This document shows positions 16,240 to 25,053 of a DNA stretch of 64,000 bases, one piece after another. The notes under the pieces were generated by a model, which was given only the letters and a program-made list of their open reading frames with translations, ran no database searches and was not told the DNA's origin. Source of the stretch: UBA2040 sp041751955 (GTDB lineage Bacteria > Bacteroidota > Bacteroidia > Flavobacteriales_D > Crocinitomicaceae). Position numbers and translations under genes: made by a program. Position 1 is the first letter of the stretch; each line of letters starts with the position of its first letter. The stretch lies in contig JBGSIB010000059.1 in assembly GCA_041751955.1 (NCBI GenBank), positions 72,172 to 136,171 of the forward strand, read 5' to 3'.

Positions 16240-19200
16240 TTAATTGAGAATATAATTTGCTTCTGTAACGGTTAAGTTATAATAGTAAATGTTTTGTAAA
16301 TAACTGATTTTAATGGAATTGGCGTTTTCCAAAAGTTGTGTGTATTGTAAAAAGTCAATTTCGCCAGCTTGATAAGCTTTGTTGGCATTGATCAATGTTT
16401 CAGTGGCCAAGTTCTTTCCAAACGAATCGTAATAATCCACGCCTTGAAGGTAGGTACTCGCATCTAATAACAATGTTTCATATTTTGCAAGCAGTTGTGT
16501 TTTCTGATTCTCCAATTCTTTTTCCTGCAGAACCACTCCTGTTTTTGCAGCTTGTATTCGAGCCTTATCGGCACCGTAGAAAAGGGGAACAGCAATTCCA
16601 GCTTGAATTCCAAAGTAATTGTTGGGTGTTGGTCCACGATTTACACCTTGAAAAACGCCGAGTTGAATATCGGGCAAAGCATTTCTTTTTTGTAATTGTA
16701 AAAACTGTTCAGCGAGAACTTTTTGGTATTGATAATACTTTGTTGATGCATTGGAAGCGGTATCTAAAGTGTTAATCGTTAGCGTATTAAATTCGCTATC
16801 CAAAGCGCTATATGTTTGTAAGTCTTGTATCCAAGCATTGAGTTGTCGAAGCGATTTTTCGTAATTGGATTGACTAGAAATCAAAAGTAATTCTATTTCT
16901 TTTTGTTTCGTTTGGGCTGTTAGCATTTCCAAATTATTGCTTTCTCCGGTGTCAAATTTGCGTTTTGCAGCATTTGAGAATTGTCGATATATGCTATCCA
17001 AATAAGAATAATTTTTCGTCATTTCTCTCCAAAACAAAACGCTTTGATAGCTTGCAGTAACTTCCTTTTTGACCATTTGTTCATTCATCCCAAGTTGAGA
17101 TTTAGCCAAATCTGTTTGTGTTTCTAGTACTTTCTTTTGTGCTGAATAAAAAGAAGGAAATCGAATAGATTGATTGATGCCAAAAACATTCAAAGCCAAA
17201 TTGTTAGGAGCGATGTTGTTTTGATCAAAACTGTAGTAAATACTGGTTTTGTCGAGATTAAAAGAGGTTTTCTGCAACTGTTGATTTTGTGTAACATATT
17301 GATTGGAAGCTTGAATTTTCTTATTGTTCTCCATCGCCAATTCAAGTGCTTTTCCTAATGAAATTGGCGTTTCCTGAGCTTTCAAGAAGTTTGGTAAAAC
17401 CAGGAGCAAAACAAGGATGGAAACTTTTGGAACAAGATTTTTCTTTTTCTTCTTTTTTCTATCAGCTTTATCAAAAATAGCATACAGTACGGGCAAGACC
17501 AATAAGGTCAATAAAGTTGCTGTAATTAACCCGCCAATCACCACAGTTGCCAACGGTCGTTGGACTTCAGCACCCGCATTTGTCGAAATCGCCATCGGTA
17601 AAAAACCAAGTGCAGCTGCAGAAGCTGTTAACAAAACTGGTCTCAATCGCATTTGTGTTCCCATAATGATACGTTTGTTGATGTTTTTAATTCCGTGCTC
17701 TTTCAGCTCTTTAAATTGCTCAATAAGTACAATTCCATTCAATACAGCAATACCGAATAAGGCGATAAATCCCACACCCGCGGATATGCTAAAAGGCAAG
17801 TCTCTCATGTAAAGAAATAGTACTCCACCGACCGCCGATAAAGGAATGGCGCTGTAAATCATCAATGCTTCTTTTACCGAGTCGAATGCAAAATAGAGCA
17901 AGAAGAAAATGAGCACTAAAGCGATTGGGACGGCCACGGACAAACGCGCTTTTGCTGAACGAAGATTTTCAAATTGCCCACCATATTCTACTGTGTACCC
18001 AGTTGGGATATTAATTTTGGATTCAATGATTTTTTGAACATCTTGAACAACAGATTCTAAATCTCGATTTCGAACATTGATACCAATCACAATGCGTCGT
18101 TTGGTATTGTCGCGTGATATTTTTGCTGGACCTTTCGAATATTCTATATCTGCAAATTCACTGAACGGTAAAGAACTTCCGTTCGGCAATAGGATGGAGG
18201 TAGTTTTCAAGTTCGAAATATCTTTTCGATTGGCTTTGTCAAATCGAACCACTAGATCAAATTGTTTCTCTCCTTCGAAAATTGTTCCTGCCGTCTTTCC
18301 AGCAAATCCTGTTGTTAATATATCGTTCAATTCTGAGATGTTTACACCGTATTTGGCAATGTTTTCTCGTTTGTATTTTACAATCATTTGTGGCAAACCA
18401 GCGACTTTTTCAACGGAAATATCTGAAGCTCCTTCCACATTTTGAATCGCTTTTTCGATTTCATCTGCTTTGTCGTGCAATACATCCAAATCTTCACCAA
18501 AAATCTTCACAGCTAAATCAGCCCGAACGCCAGTAATCAGCTCGTTGAATCGCATTTCTATGGGTTGCGTGAATTCGTAATCAATACCAGGAATATCGGT
18601 CAAAGCGGCTTTAAAAGCATCGGTCAATTCATCTTTGGAATGCGCCGTTACCCATTCTGACTTAGGTTTTAATTTTACAATGACATCACTTTCTTCCAAT
18701 GACATAGGATCCGTTGGCACTTCCGCTGCTCCAATGCGACTAACAACCTGTTCAACCTCTGGGAATTGGCCCAGAATTTTCTCAATTTGTGTTGTTGTTT
18801 CAATAGTTTGTGAAAGGGATGTTCCTGTTTTTAAAACAGGTTGAATCACCAAATCACCTTCGTCAAGTGTAGGTACAAATTCACCACCCATTCTCGAAAA
18901 AAGAATAAAAACAAGAACTAAAAGACCACCAGCACCCGCTAAAACGATTTTCTTACTGCGAAGTGCCCATATTATCGTCGGTTGATAGATTTTACCCAAA
19001 TAGTTCATTAAACGGTTGGAAATATTTTTCTTTTTAGGGTCACTTGGTTTTAAAAACAAAGCAGACATTACAGGAACGTAGGTAAAGCAGAAAATCATAG
19101 CGCCGATTAATGCGAAACAAAATACCAGTGCCATTGGTCGGAACATTTTTCCTTCTACATTGATGAGCGAAAGAATAGGAATAAAGACGATAATGATAAT

Positions 19201-20574
19201 GATTTGACCAAAAATAGCCGACCGCATCATTTTAGTCGTTCCCAAAAAGGTGACTTGATCAATGAACTCCGCTCTTTCTTCTTTTGGCAAGCTGTTGATT
19301 GTCAAGCGTTCAGATGTGATTTTAAATGCAATAAACTCTACTATAATCACAGCACCATCAATGATAATTCCAAAATCTATAGCTCCTAAACTCATCAGAT
19401 TGGCATCAACACCAAAAATATACATCAAGCCCAATGCGAAGAAAAGGCACAAAGGTATTACAGACGCCACAACCAATCCTGAACGTAAATTCCCAAGTAG
19501 CAGCACCACTACAAATATGACGATGAGGCAACCTAAAATCAAATTTTCAGCAACTGTGAAAGTCGTTTTATCAATGAGTTCACTTCTTTCCAAGAATGGA
19601 TTGATCGTGATACCTTTCGGCAATGAAGATGCAATTTCTTCCACACGAACTTTTACCGCGTCGATTACTTTTTTAGAATCCGCTCCTTTGAGCATCATGA
19701 CTTGTCCTAAAACTTTTTCGCCATGACCATTTCCAGTTATGGCACCAAATCTATTGGCCGCTCCATAACCAACTTTCGCAATGTCTTTAACGAATATCGG
19801 CATGGCGTCACGGTTTTTGACAACTATATTTTCAATATCAGAAACGGTTGCAGCTAAACCTTCTCCACGTATGAAATAGCTTTCATTTCCTTTTTCAATA
19901 TATCCTCCACCAGCGATACTATTGTTGTTTTCCATAGCGGTGAATACATCCGATAAGGAAATATTCATGGCGCGCAATCTCTCTGGATTGATGGCAACTT
20001 CGTACTGTTTTAATTCACCTCCCCAGGTATTGACTTCAACTACTCCAGGTATTCCAGATAAATGTCGTTTTACAATCCAATCTTGAATGGTTCGAATATC
20101 AGAAATGGAATATTCGTCTTTGTATTTGGGGTCAACATCTATAACATATTGGTAGATTTCGCCAAGACCTGTTGTTACTGGCCCCATGAAGGGCTTTCCA
20201 AATCCTGCTGGAATTTTATCTTCGGCACTTTTGATTTTTTCAGCAATAAGTTGTCGTGGTAAATAGGTTCCAATTTCATCATCAAAGACAATGGTAACTA
20301 CGGATAAACCAAATTTAGATACGGACCGTATTTCTTTGACATTGGGCAAGTTGGCCATTTCAAGTTCAACCGGATATGTCAGGAATTTCTCGACATCTTG
20401 TGTGGCTAAATTTCGAGAAGTAGTGATGACTTGAACTTGATTGTTGGTAATGTCTGGTACAGCTCCGATTGGTATATTCATTAAAGAATAAATACCAAAA
20501 CCAAAAACCATTGCGGTAAAGAGAAGTATTATTAATTTGTGATTGATGCTGTAACGAATGATTTTTTCTAACAT
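16240..20574 (-). CDS. czcA: CzcA heavy-metal RND pump fused to a CzcC/TolC-type channel
   Basis: A 1444-residue fusion. Residues 1-1035 are an HME-RND pump: twelve membrane segments, two large periplasmic loops, and TM4 with AIDFGIIIDGAVIIVE, the Asp-Asp-Glu relay typical of Zn/Co/Cd pumps rather than Cu(I) pumps. After a KKKKKK linker a hydrophobic segment ending LPNFLKAQE leads into an outer-membrane efflux protein domain (residues 1070-1444) with the paired helical repeats of TolC/CzcC (ALELAMENNKKIQASNQ, later AYQAGEIDFLQYTQLLEN). The start is the ATG at 20574, not one 45 bases upstream. Fusions of this kind occur in other Bacteroidota. The channel part presumably is separated or exported via the internal signal-like segment; how is unknown. 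Confidence 0.93.
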   Translation of the reverse strand: MLEKIIRYSINHKLIILLFTAMVFGFGIYSLMNIPIGAVPDITNNQVQVITTSRNLATQDVEKFLTYPVELEMANLPNVKEIRSVSKFGLSVVTIVFDDEIGTYLPRQLIAEKIKSAEDKIPAGFGKPFMGPVTTGLGEIYQYVIDVDPKYKDEYSISDIRTIQDWIVKRHLSGIPGVVEVNTWGGELKQYEVAINPERLRAMNISLSDVFTAMENNNSIAGGGYIEKGNESYFIRGEGLAATVSDIENIVVKNRDAMPIFVKDIAKVGYGAANRFGAITGNGHGEKVLGQVMMLKGADSKKVIDAVKVRVEEIASSLPKGITINPFLERSELIDKTTFTVAENLILGCLIVIFVVVLLLGNLRSGLVVASVIPLCLFFALGLMYIFGVDANLMSLGAIDFGIIIDGAVIIVEFIAFKITSERLTINSLPKEERAEFIDQVTFLGTTKMMRSAIFGQIIIIIVFIPILSLINVEGKMFRPMALVFCFALIGAMIFCFTYVPVMSALFLKPSDPKKKNISNRLMNYLGKIYQPTIIWALRSKKIVLAGAGGLLVLVFILFSRMGGEFVPTLDEGDLVIQPVLKTGTSLSQTIETTTQIEKILGQFPEVEQVVSRIGAAEVPTDPMSLEESDVIVKLKPKSEWVTAHSKDELTDAFKAALTDIPGIDYEFTQPIEMRFNELITGVRADLAVKIFGEDLDVLHDKADEIEKAIQNVEGASDISVEKVAGLPQMIVKYKRENIAKYGVNISELNDILTTGFAGKTAGTIFEGEKQFDLVVRFDKANRKDISNLKTTSILLPNGSSLPFSEFADIEYSKGPAKISRDNTKRRIVIGINVRNRDLESVVQDVQKIIESKINIPTGYTVEYGGQFENLRSAKARLSVAVPIALVLIFFLLYFAFDSVKEALMIYSAIPLSAVGGVLFLYMRDLPFSISAGVGFIALFGIAVLNGIVLIEQFKELKEHGIKNINKRIIMGTQMRLRPVLLTASAAALGFLPMAISTNAGAEVQRPLATVVIGGLITATLLTLLVLPVLYAIFDKADRKKKKKKNLVPKVSILVLLLVLPNFLKAQETPISLGKALELAMENNKKIQASNQYVTQNQQLQKTSFNLDKTSIYYSFDQNNIAPNNLALNVFGINQSIRFPSFYSAQKKVLETQTDLAKSQLGMNEQMVKKEVTASYQSVLFWREMTKNYSYLDSIYRQFSNAAKRKFDTGESNNLEMLTAQTKQKEIELLLISSQSNYEKSLRQLNAWIQDLQTYSALDSEFNTLTINTLDTASNASTKYYQYQKVLAEQFLQLQKRNALPDIQLGVFQGVNRGPTPNNYFGIQAGIAVPLFYGADKARIQAAKTGVVLQEKELENQKTQLLAKYETLLLDASTYLQGVDYYDSFGKNLATETLINANKAYQAGEIDFLQYTQLLENANSIKISYLQNIYYYNLTVTEANYILN

Positions 20575-20597
20575 TTTGTCTTCTGTATTCTGAGTTA

Positions 20598-20624
20598 CAA
20601 AGTTAGTCTTACCATACACATCAA
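20598..20624 (-). promoter_or_regulatory. Candidate promoter for the czc genes
   Basis: On the minus strand TTG (20622-20624), 16 bases, then TAACTTTG (20598-20605), 23 bases before the pump start. This is the best two-element match to the Bacteroidota TTG/TAnnTTTG promoter in the window, one base shorter than the usual spacing. It would let the pump be expressed apart from its sensor genes. Confidence 0.5.
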
Positions 20625-20633
20625 TGACTAGAA

Positions 20634-22025
20634 CTACCTTAAGATTTGCTTAAAATGAACTGTGAAAATAGTGCCTTTATTGAGTTCGCTTTCTAAACTT
20701 ATGTCTGCATCAATTGCTTTCGCGGCTTTGCGGACAATAGATAAGCCCAGACCGTTGCCTGGAATGTTTTTATGCATCAGTGCATCGGAACGAAAGAAAG
20801 GATGAAAAATGTCTTCTAGGTCTTCTTTTCGAATCCCAATGCCTGTATCTGCTATTGTGCATGACAATACATCGTCGTTTCCTTGAAGACTTATACGCAA
20901 CTCTCCTTCTTTTTTAGAATATTTGATAGCATTGCTAATGATATTCTCAAGAATTAGATTTCCATAAAAACCATTGATTTCTGTGTCACTTTGTGCTGCA
21001 GCGTAATCCATTTCAACCTTCAGGTTTTTGGTCTGGATTTCAGCATTGTTGCGCGTCAAAATCTCTTGAAGTAAGTCTTTTATAGTCAAAGAAGAGTTTG
21101 AATTCAATTCAGGCTGATTTTCGTAACGAGCTATTTCTAATAATTGGTCAATGATGTCAGACATGCGATCAATTTCCGTTAAAGAGTAGGCTATCTTTTC
21201 TTTATATTCTTTCTCTTCTCTCGGTTTTCGGATTAAAACTTCAAGTGTCCCACGCAATATAGATAAAGGAGTGCGTAGTTCGTGCGAAGCATCGGAGGTA
21301 AATTGTTTTTCTCTTTTGATTGTTTTTTCAATGCGATCCAACAAATTGTTAATGGAACTCGATAAATCATGCAATTCATCTTTTCGTTCAGGTAGATTCA
21401 CACGTTCGCTCATGTTGGTGCGAGAAATACGGTTGGTGGTCTCAATAATTGAAACAACGGGTAAAATACTTTTGCCGGCTAAGTAAGAAGTAACAAAAAA
21501 TAAAACCAACAGAACAATAGGGAAGAGTATATACAATGTATTTCTCAAGTTTACAAGTACAGATAAAGTTGCATCCAAGGACATTGCAGCGATGATATAA
21601 GCTCTGATTTCTCCATTCTTACGAATTGGGATTTGAACTTGACGAATAGCACGACCGTTCAATTGGGTATTGAAATGATTCTCTTTATCAGATTCATGAC
21701 TAAAAGCCAACTTTTTCTCCTTCATGTTTGGAGATTTGTCTTTCAAATTTCCATTGACATCAACAATTTGAAGAAAAACAGGATTTACCTGAACTTCTTT
21801 GTGTTCGCTTTCTTCCCATTCCTGTTTGTTGTAGAAATAAATTTCGTTTTCAGTTACGTCGATTTCAGTCTTATGCTTATTCGATTCATAAGACAAGTCT
21901 TTGTCCAAATTATTATAAACTGTTTGTTGAACTATGAAATAAATAGTACCGAATACAGCCAAAGTAATCATGGCTGTGGCGATCATGAAATAAGTTGCTA
22001 TTCTTTTTTTAAAACTCAAATTCAT
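20634..22025 (-). CDS. Membrane sensor histidine kinase (CusS type)
   Basis: A 463-residue kinase: membrane helix at 11-32, periplasmic sensor domain about 33-160, second helix at 163-183, HAMP linker, dimerisation/phospho-acceptor helix with SDASHELRTPLSILRG (His248), and an ATPase domain with N box, DTGIGI and GNGLGLSIV. It should autophosphorylate on sensing a periplasmic signal, probably metal given the neighbouring efflux genes, and pass the phosphate to the regulator encoded just upstream, with which it overlaps by four bases. Confidence 0.93.
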   Translation of the reverse strand: MNLSFKKRIATYFMIATAMITLAVFGTIYFIVQQTVYNNLDKDLSYESNKHKTEIDVTENEIYFYNKQEWEESEHKEVQVNPVFLQIVDVNGNLKDKSPNMKEKKLAFSHESDKENHFNTQLNGRAIRQVQIPIRKNGEIRAYIIAAMSLDATLSVLVNLRNTLYILFPIVLLVLFFVTSYLAGKSILPVVSIIETTNRISRTNMSERVNLPERKDELHDLSSSINNLLDRIEKTIKREKQFTSDASHELRTPLSILRGTLEVLIRKPREEKEYKEKIAYSLTEIDRMSDIIDQLLEIARYENQPELNSNSSLTIKDLLQEILTRNNAEIQTKNLKVEMDYAAAQSDTEINGFYGNLILENIISNAIKYSKKEGELRISLQGNDDVLSCTIADTGIGIRKEDLEDIFHPFFRSDALMHKNIPGNGLGLSIVRKAAKAIDADISLESELNKGTIFTVHFKQILR

Positions 22026-22690
22026 ATTTCCTTTGCAATATAACCAATGCCCCGTATGGTTTGAATGTAATTTTCATTTTCAGAAAGTTCCAGTTTTTTT
22101 CGTAGAGAATTGATAAACACATCAATTACCCCTGTGTTGTATTCGAAATGAATATCCCAAACTTGCTCGATTATTTCGGTTCGTGTACAGATTTTATCCT
22201 TATTCCGCATGAGCATTTCTAACAAAGCAAACTCTTTTTGGGTCAGAGGGATTTCTTTCTGGTTTTTACTAACAAAATGACGCTCCGTGTCAAGTAAAAT
22301 AGATCCTAATTTGAGCTCTGTGCTATTGGAAGCGTCACGACGGAAATGAACCTTAGTTCTTTCTAAAAGTTCAGCAAAATGAAAAGGCTTTTTGATATAA
22401 TCATTCGCGCCACTTTTCAGTCCTTCTATGGTTTCCTGTAATGTATCTTTTGCTGTAAGAAAAAGAATAGGCAACTCAGAATTTACTTCCCGAATCGCCT
22501 TGCATATTTCTATTCCACTTATTCCTGGCAACATCCAGTCTAAAAGAATGATGTCAAATTTCTCAGTCAGTGCTTTGTGCAGCCCATCTGTTCCATTGTC
22601 GCAAACCGTAACGATAAAATCTTCTTCCTCTAACCCTTGTTGGAGGAAATTGGCAATACCTATTTCATCTTCGACAATTAAAATGTTCAT
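22022..22690 (-). CDS. OmpR/PhoB-family response regulator (CusR type)
   Basis: A 222-residue regulator: receiver with acidic pocket EDE (7-9), phospho-acceptor Asp51 in DIILLDWMLPG and conserved Lys in YIKKPF, followed by a winged helix ending TIRGIGYIAKEI. The start is taken at the ATG (22690) two codons inside the longest frame. ATGA overlap with the kinase gene marks a two-component operon upstream of the metal pump, whose expression it most likely controls. Confidence 0.93.
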   Translation of the reverse strand: MNILIVEDEIGIANFLQQGLEEEDFIVTVCDNGTDGLHKALTEKFDIILLDWMLPGISGIEICKAIREVNSELPILFLTAKDTLQETIEGLKSGANDYIKKPFHFAELLERTKVHFRRDASNSTELKLGSILLDTERHFVSKNQKEIPLTQKEFALLEMLMRNKDKICTRTEIIEQVWDIHFEYNTGVIDVFINSLRKKLELSENENYIQTIRGIGYIAKEI

Positions 22691-22777
22691 GCACAAAGAT
22701 TCAATAAAAAAATAGGACTTTGAAACTGAAAAGTCTTAAGGTTGTCTTAAAATTGGAGATTAACTACAATAAACGCT

Positions 22778-23146
22778 TTAATTATTCAATTTCCCTTGCT
22801 GAATCCAACAATCAAAATTAATCGCAACAGAATCAGCCAATTTAGCCGAACCTTGTGGCATAGCGCTCACGCCATTTTCATGTCGAATAACTTTCAAAAT
22901 GATATCAGCGCTTGCAGCAACTGCCGCGTACGAGGTAAAAGTGTATCCTCCAGAACCCGAAGCATCGTGGCAACCAGAGGTACTGCAATTCAACTCAATA
23001 ATTGGTCTGATTATCGTATCGTAACTCACATTTGTTGTGCAAGCGCCACCTGTAATTGGACTTGTTTTTTCTTTTAAACAAGAAATTAAAATCAGAGTCA
23101 AACTGACAAAAACAAAGGGTAATATAAGTTGAACCTTTTTATTCAT
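22778..23146 (-). CDS. Small lipoprotein with CX4CH haem-type motif, copy 2
   Basis: A 122-residue exported protein. Signal sequence with lipobox (LILISCLKEK, Cys23). The mature part has a conserved CSTSGCHDASGSGGYTF, that is CX4CH, then IRHENGVSAMPQGSAKLADS and ends DCWIQQGKLNN. The His after the second Cys and the Met of AMPQG fit a haem c ligand pair, with four rather than two residues between the cysteines, as in some haems of cytochrome c3. It is a clear paralogue of the gene at 23274. Role in surface electron transfer is inference; it might instead be a degenerate cytochrome fold without haem. Confidence 0.75.
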   Translation of the reverse strand: MNKKVQLILPFVFVSLTLILISCLKEKTSPITGGACTTNVSYDTIIRPIIELNCSTSGCHDASGSGGYTFTSYAAVAASADIILKVIRHENGVSAMPQGSAKLADSVAINFDCWIQQGKLNN

Positions 23147-23273
23147 GCGATACCTTAATTTCTAGTCGCAATGGCGCGACCAATCTGTTGGTTTTTAATC
23201 AACGGTGCCAAATATATTGAATTTAAAAGAATTAATCGAATCGAAATTGAAGAACCCTCGTTCTCCTAATTAT

Positions 23274-23627
23274 TCAATTTTCTTGTTGTATCCAACAATC
23301 AAAATCGTCTGCTTTGCTTACGGCCAACTTCGAGGCACCTTGTGGCATAGCATTTACGCCACTTTCATGACGTATAGCTTTAAGAATAATCGTTGCATTG
23401 TTGCTGATGCTTGAATGACTTGTTAAATTGTAACCACCTGCACTCGAAGCGTCATGACAACCTGAAGTACTACAATTTTGTGAAATAACGGGTTGGATAT
23501 TTGCGCTGTAAGTAACTGTTGCACTGTAACTTACTTTTGTCGTGGCTGTATCCTTCTTGCAGGAAATTATCGTTACGATTAAAAGAATGAATACCCCTAA
23601 AAGGATAGAAGCTGGTCTTGTTTTCAT
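23274..23627 (-). CDS. Small lipoprotein with CX4CH haem-type motif, copy 1
   Basis: A 117-residue paralogue of the next gene, 127 bases upstream of it on the same strand. Signal sequence with lipobox (VTIISCKKDT), the same CSTSGCHDASSAGGYNL motif, IRHESGVNAMPQGASKLA and an identical DCWIQQ near the C terminus. Most of the mature protein is conserved between the copies, while the signal regions differ, so the duplication is older than strain level but the core is under constraint. Confidence 0.75.
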   Translation of the reverse strand: MKTRPASILLGVFILLIVTIISCKKDTATTKVSYSATVTYSANIQPVISQNCSTSGCHDASSAGGYNLTSHSSISNNATIILKAIRHESGVNAMPQGASKLAVSKADDFDCWIQQEN

Positions 23628-23785
23628 AATTGGTCAATTTTAAAAGATTTAATAATTCTAACGTTATAAACCTGAAATATTGGATTTTTTTTTAAAATTT
23701 TAAGTAATTATTAAGAATGCCGATAAAATGAAAATAGTTGTTTCAGACGCACTTATCCCTTCATTTTATTTAATTTCGAAAACGA

Positions 23786-24916
23786 ATGACAGAAAACAAT
23801 AAAATAGCTTTTCTTATTTCCTCCACAGGATGGGGTGGATTAGAAATGAACACGCTCAAATTAGCTAAACTATTACTCCAAAAGGGTTATGAAATCGTCC
23901 TGTATACACAAATAAATTCAGCTATTTTAGAGAAAGCAAAATTGATTTTTAGCTCAATAGAAATTATTACTATAAAAAGAAAGTATTTTGATTTTGTCGC
24001 TGCTAAAGAAATAGGTAATTCTCTTATTTTCAATAATATAGATAAACTGCTCGTTGTCGACAACAAAGATTTAGATCTGGCAGTCTGGGCAAAAAAAAGA
24101 TACCACAATGACCTAAAGATTGTATATCAACAGCATATGCAAATTGGAGTTAATAAAAAGGATTTTTTACATACTTTCCGTTATAAAAATATTGATGTTT
24201 GGGTCAGCCCTTTAAATTTTTTAAAAACTGAAGTTGCTGTTCGAACCAAATTTCCATTGAGTAGGGTGAAGGTTTTGCCAATTGGACTCGACACAAAATT
24301 GTTTGCTGAAAGAAAATATACAAAGAACGATGCAAGGATGACTTTGGGTATTTCCTCGAATTTACCTTTGGTGGGAATAATCGGCCGAATTTCGAAGAAA
24401 AAAGGTCAACTTTTTTTAGTTGAATCGCTTCAAAAAATGAAATCAGATGGCATTGAATTCCAATTATTAATATTTGGATCAGCAACGGTTAATGATTCTG
24501 AAGATCAAGATTATGCTGAAAAATTGATTCAATTTGTCAAAGTAAACAAACTAGAAGATTTTGTGCATTTTTCAGAATCACAGCCTGATACAGCCAAATT
24601 TTACAATGCAATTGATGTTTTTGTACTCTCGTCCCATAGCGAAACTTACGGAATGGTAACGATTGAAGCCATGTTGAACGAATTGCCAATTTTGGCTACC
24701 AATTCAGGCGGAACAACTGAAATATTGTCTAATGGTGAATTCGGAACTCTTTACGAATACGAGGACACAGATGATTTTGCACATAAATTACAACTTGTTT
24801 TAAGTGAACCTGAGATATATACCGATAAAGCTAAGTTAGCTAAAGAAAATGCTTTAAAATTGTACGACCAAGAAGACGAAGTGGAAGGTTTTGTTAAGAT
24901 ATTTAAGGCTTTATGA
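23786..24916 (+). CDS. GT4-family glycosyltransferase
   Basis: A 376-residue cytoplasmic GT-B enzyme. N-terminal Rossmann domain with the SSTGWGGLEMNTLKLA acceptor-side loop; C-terminal domain with VGIIGRISKKKGQ and the nucleotide-sugar motif SSHSETYGMVTIEAML followed by NSGGTTEIL (the E-x7-E pattern of GT4). It probably adds one sugar during synthesis of a surface polysaccharide. It overlaps a 46-codon ORF by ATGA, which in turn overlaps a membrane glycosyltransferase, so the three are coupled. Confidence 0.9.
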   Translation: MTENNKIAFLISSTGWGGLEMNTLKLAKLLLQKGYEIVLYTQINSAILEKAKLIFSSIEIITIKRKYFDFVAAKEIGNSLIFNNIDKLLVVDNKDLDLAVWAKKRYHNDLKIVYQQHMQIGVNKKDFLHTFRYKNIDVWVSPLNFLKTEVAVRTKFPLSRVKVLPIGLDTKLFAERKYTKNDARMTLGISSNLPLVGIIGRISKKKGQLFLVESLQKMKSDGIEFQLLIFGSATVNDSEDQDYAEKLIQFVKVNKLEDFVHFSESQPDTAKFYNAIDVFVLSSHSETYGMVTIEAMLNELPILATNSGGTTEILSNGEFGTLYEYEDTDDFAHKLQLVLSEPEIYTDKAKLAKENALKLYDQEDEVEGFVKIFKAL

Positions 24917-25053
24917 AAACTTCAATCATTAAACAGTTGTCTGATAGAACAATAATGTACAATTTAATTTCTAAAGGTTTACTTAGTCTTTTATTACAAG
25001 ATTTTAAAGTTGTTTTTACAGAAAAATGGTCATCAAAAAGAAATGAAAGATGA
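24913..25053 (+). CDS. 46-residue hypothetical protein coupled to both flanking genes
   Basis: An ATG overlapping the stop of the GT4 gene opens a frame of 46 codons whose own stop overlaps the ATG of the next gene in the same ATGA fashion. The peptide starts MKTSIIKQLSDRTIMYNLIS, has a short hydrophobic stretch GLLSLLLQDF and a basic end (KWSSKRNER). No family recognised. Two perfect ATGA junctions are hard to explain by chance, so I think it is translated, as a real micro-protein or as a leftover that keeps ribosomes moving between genes. Confidence 0.6.
   Translation: MKTSIIKQLSDRTIMYNLISKGLLSLLLQDFKVVFTEKWSSKRNER

Noticed and set aside
23147..23273. Hairpins in the gap between the two CX4CH genes (GTCGC...GCGAC and GTTGGTT...AATCAAC)
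   Set aside because: Short stems without T-runs; not convincing terminators or RNAs on this evidence.
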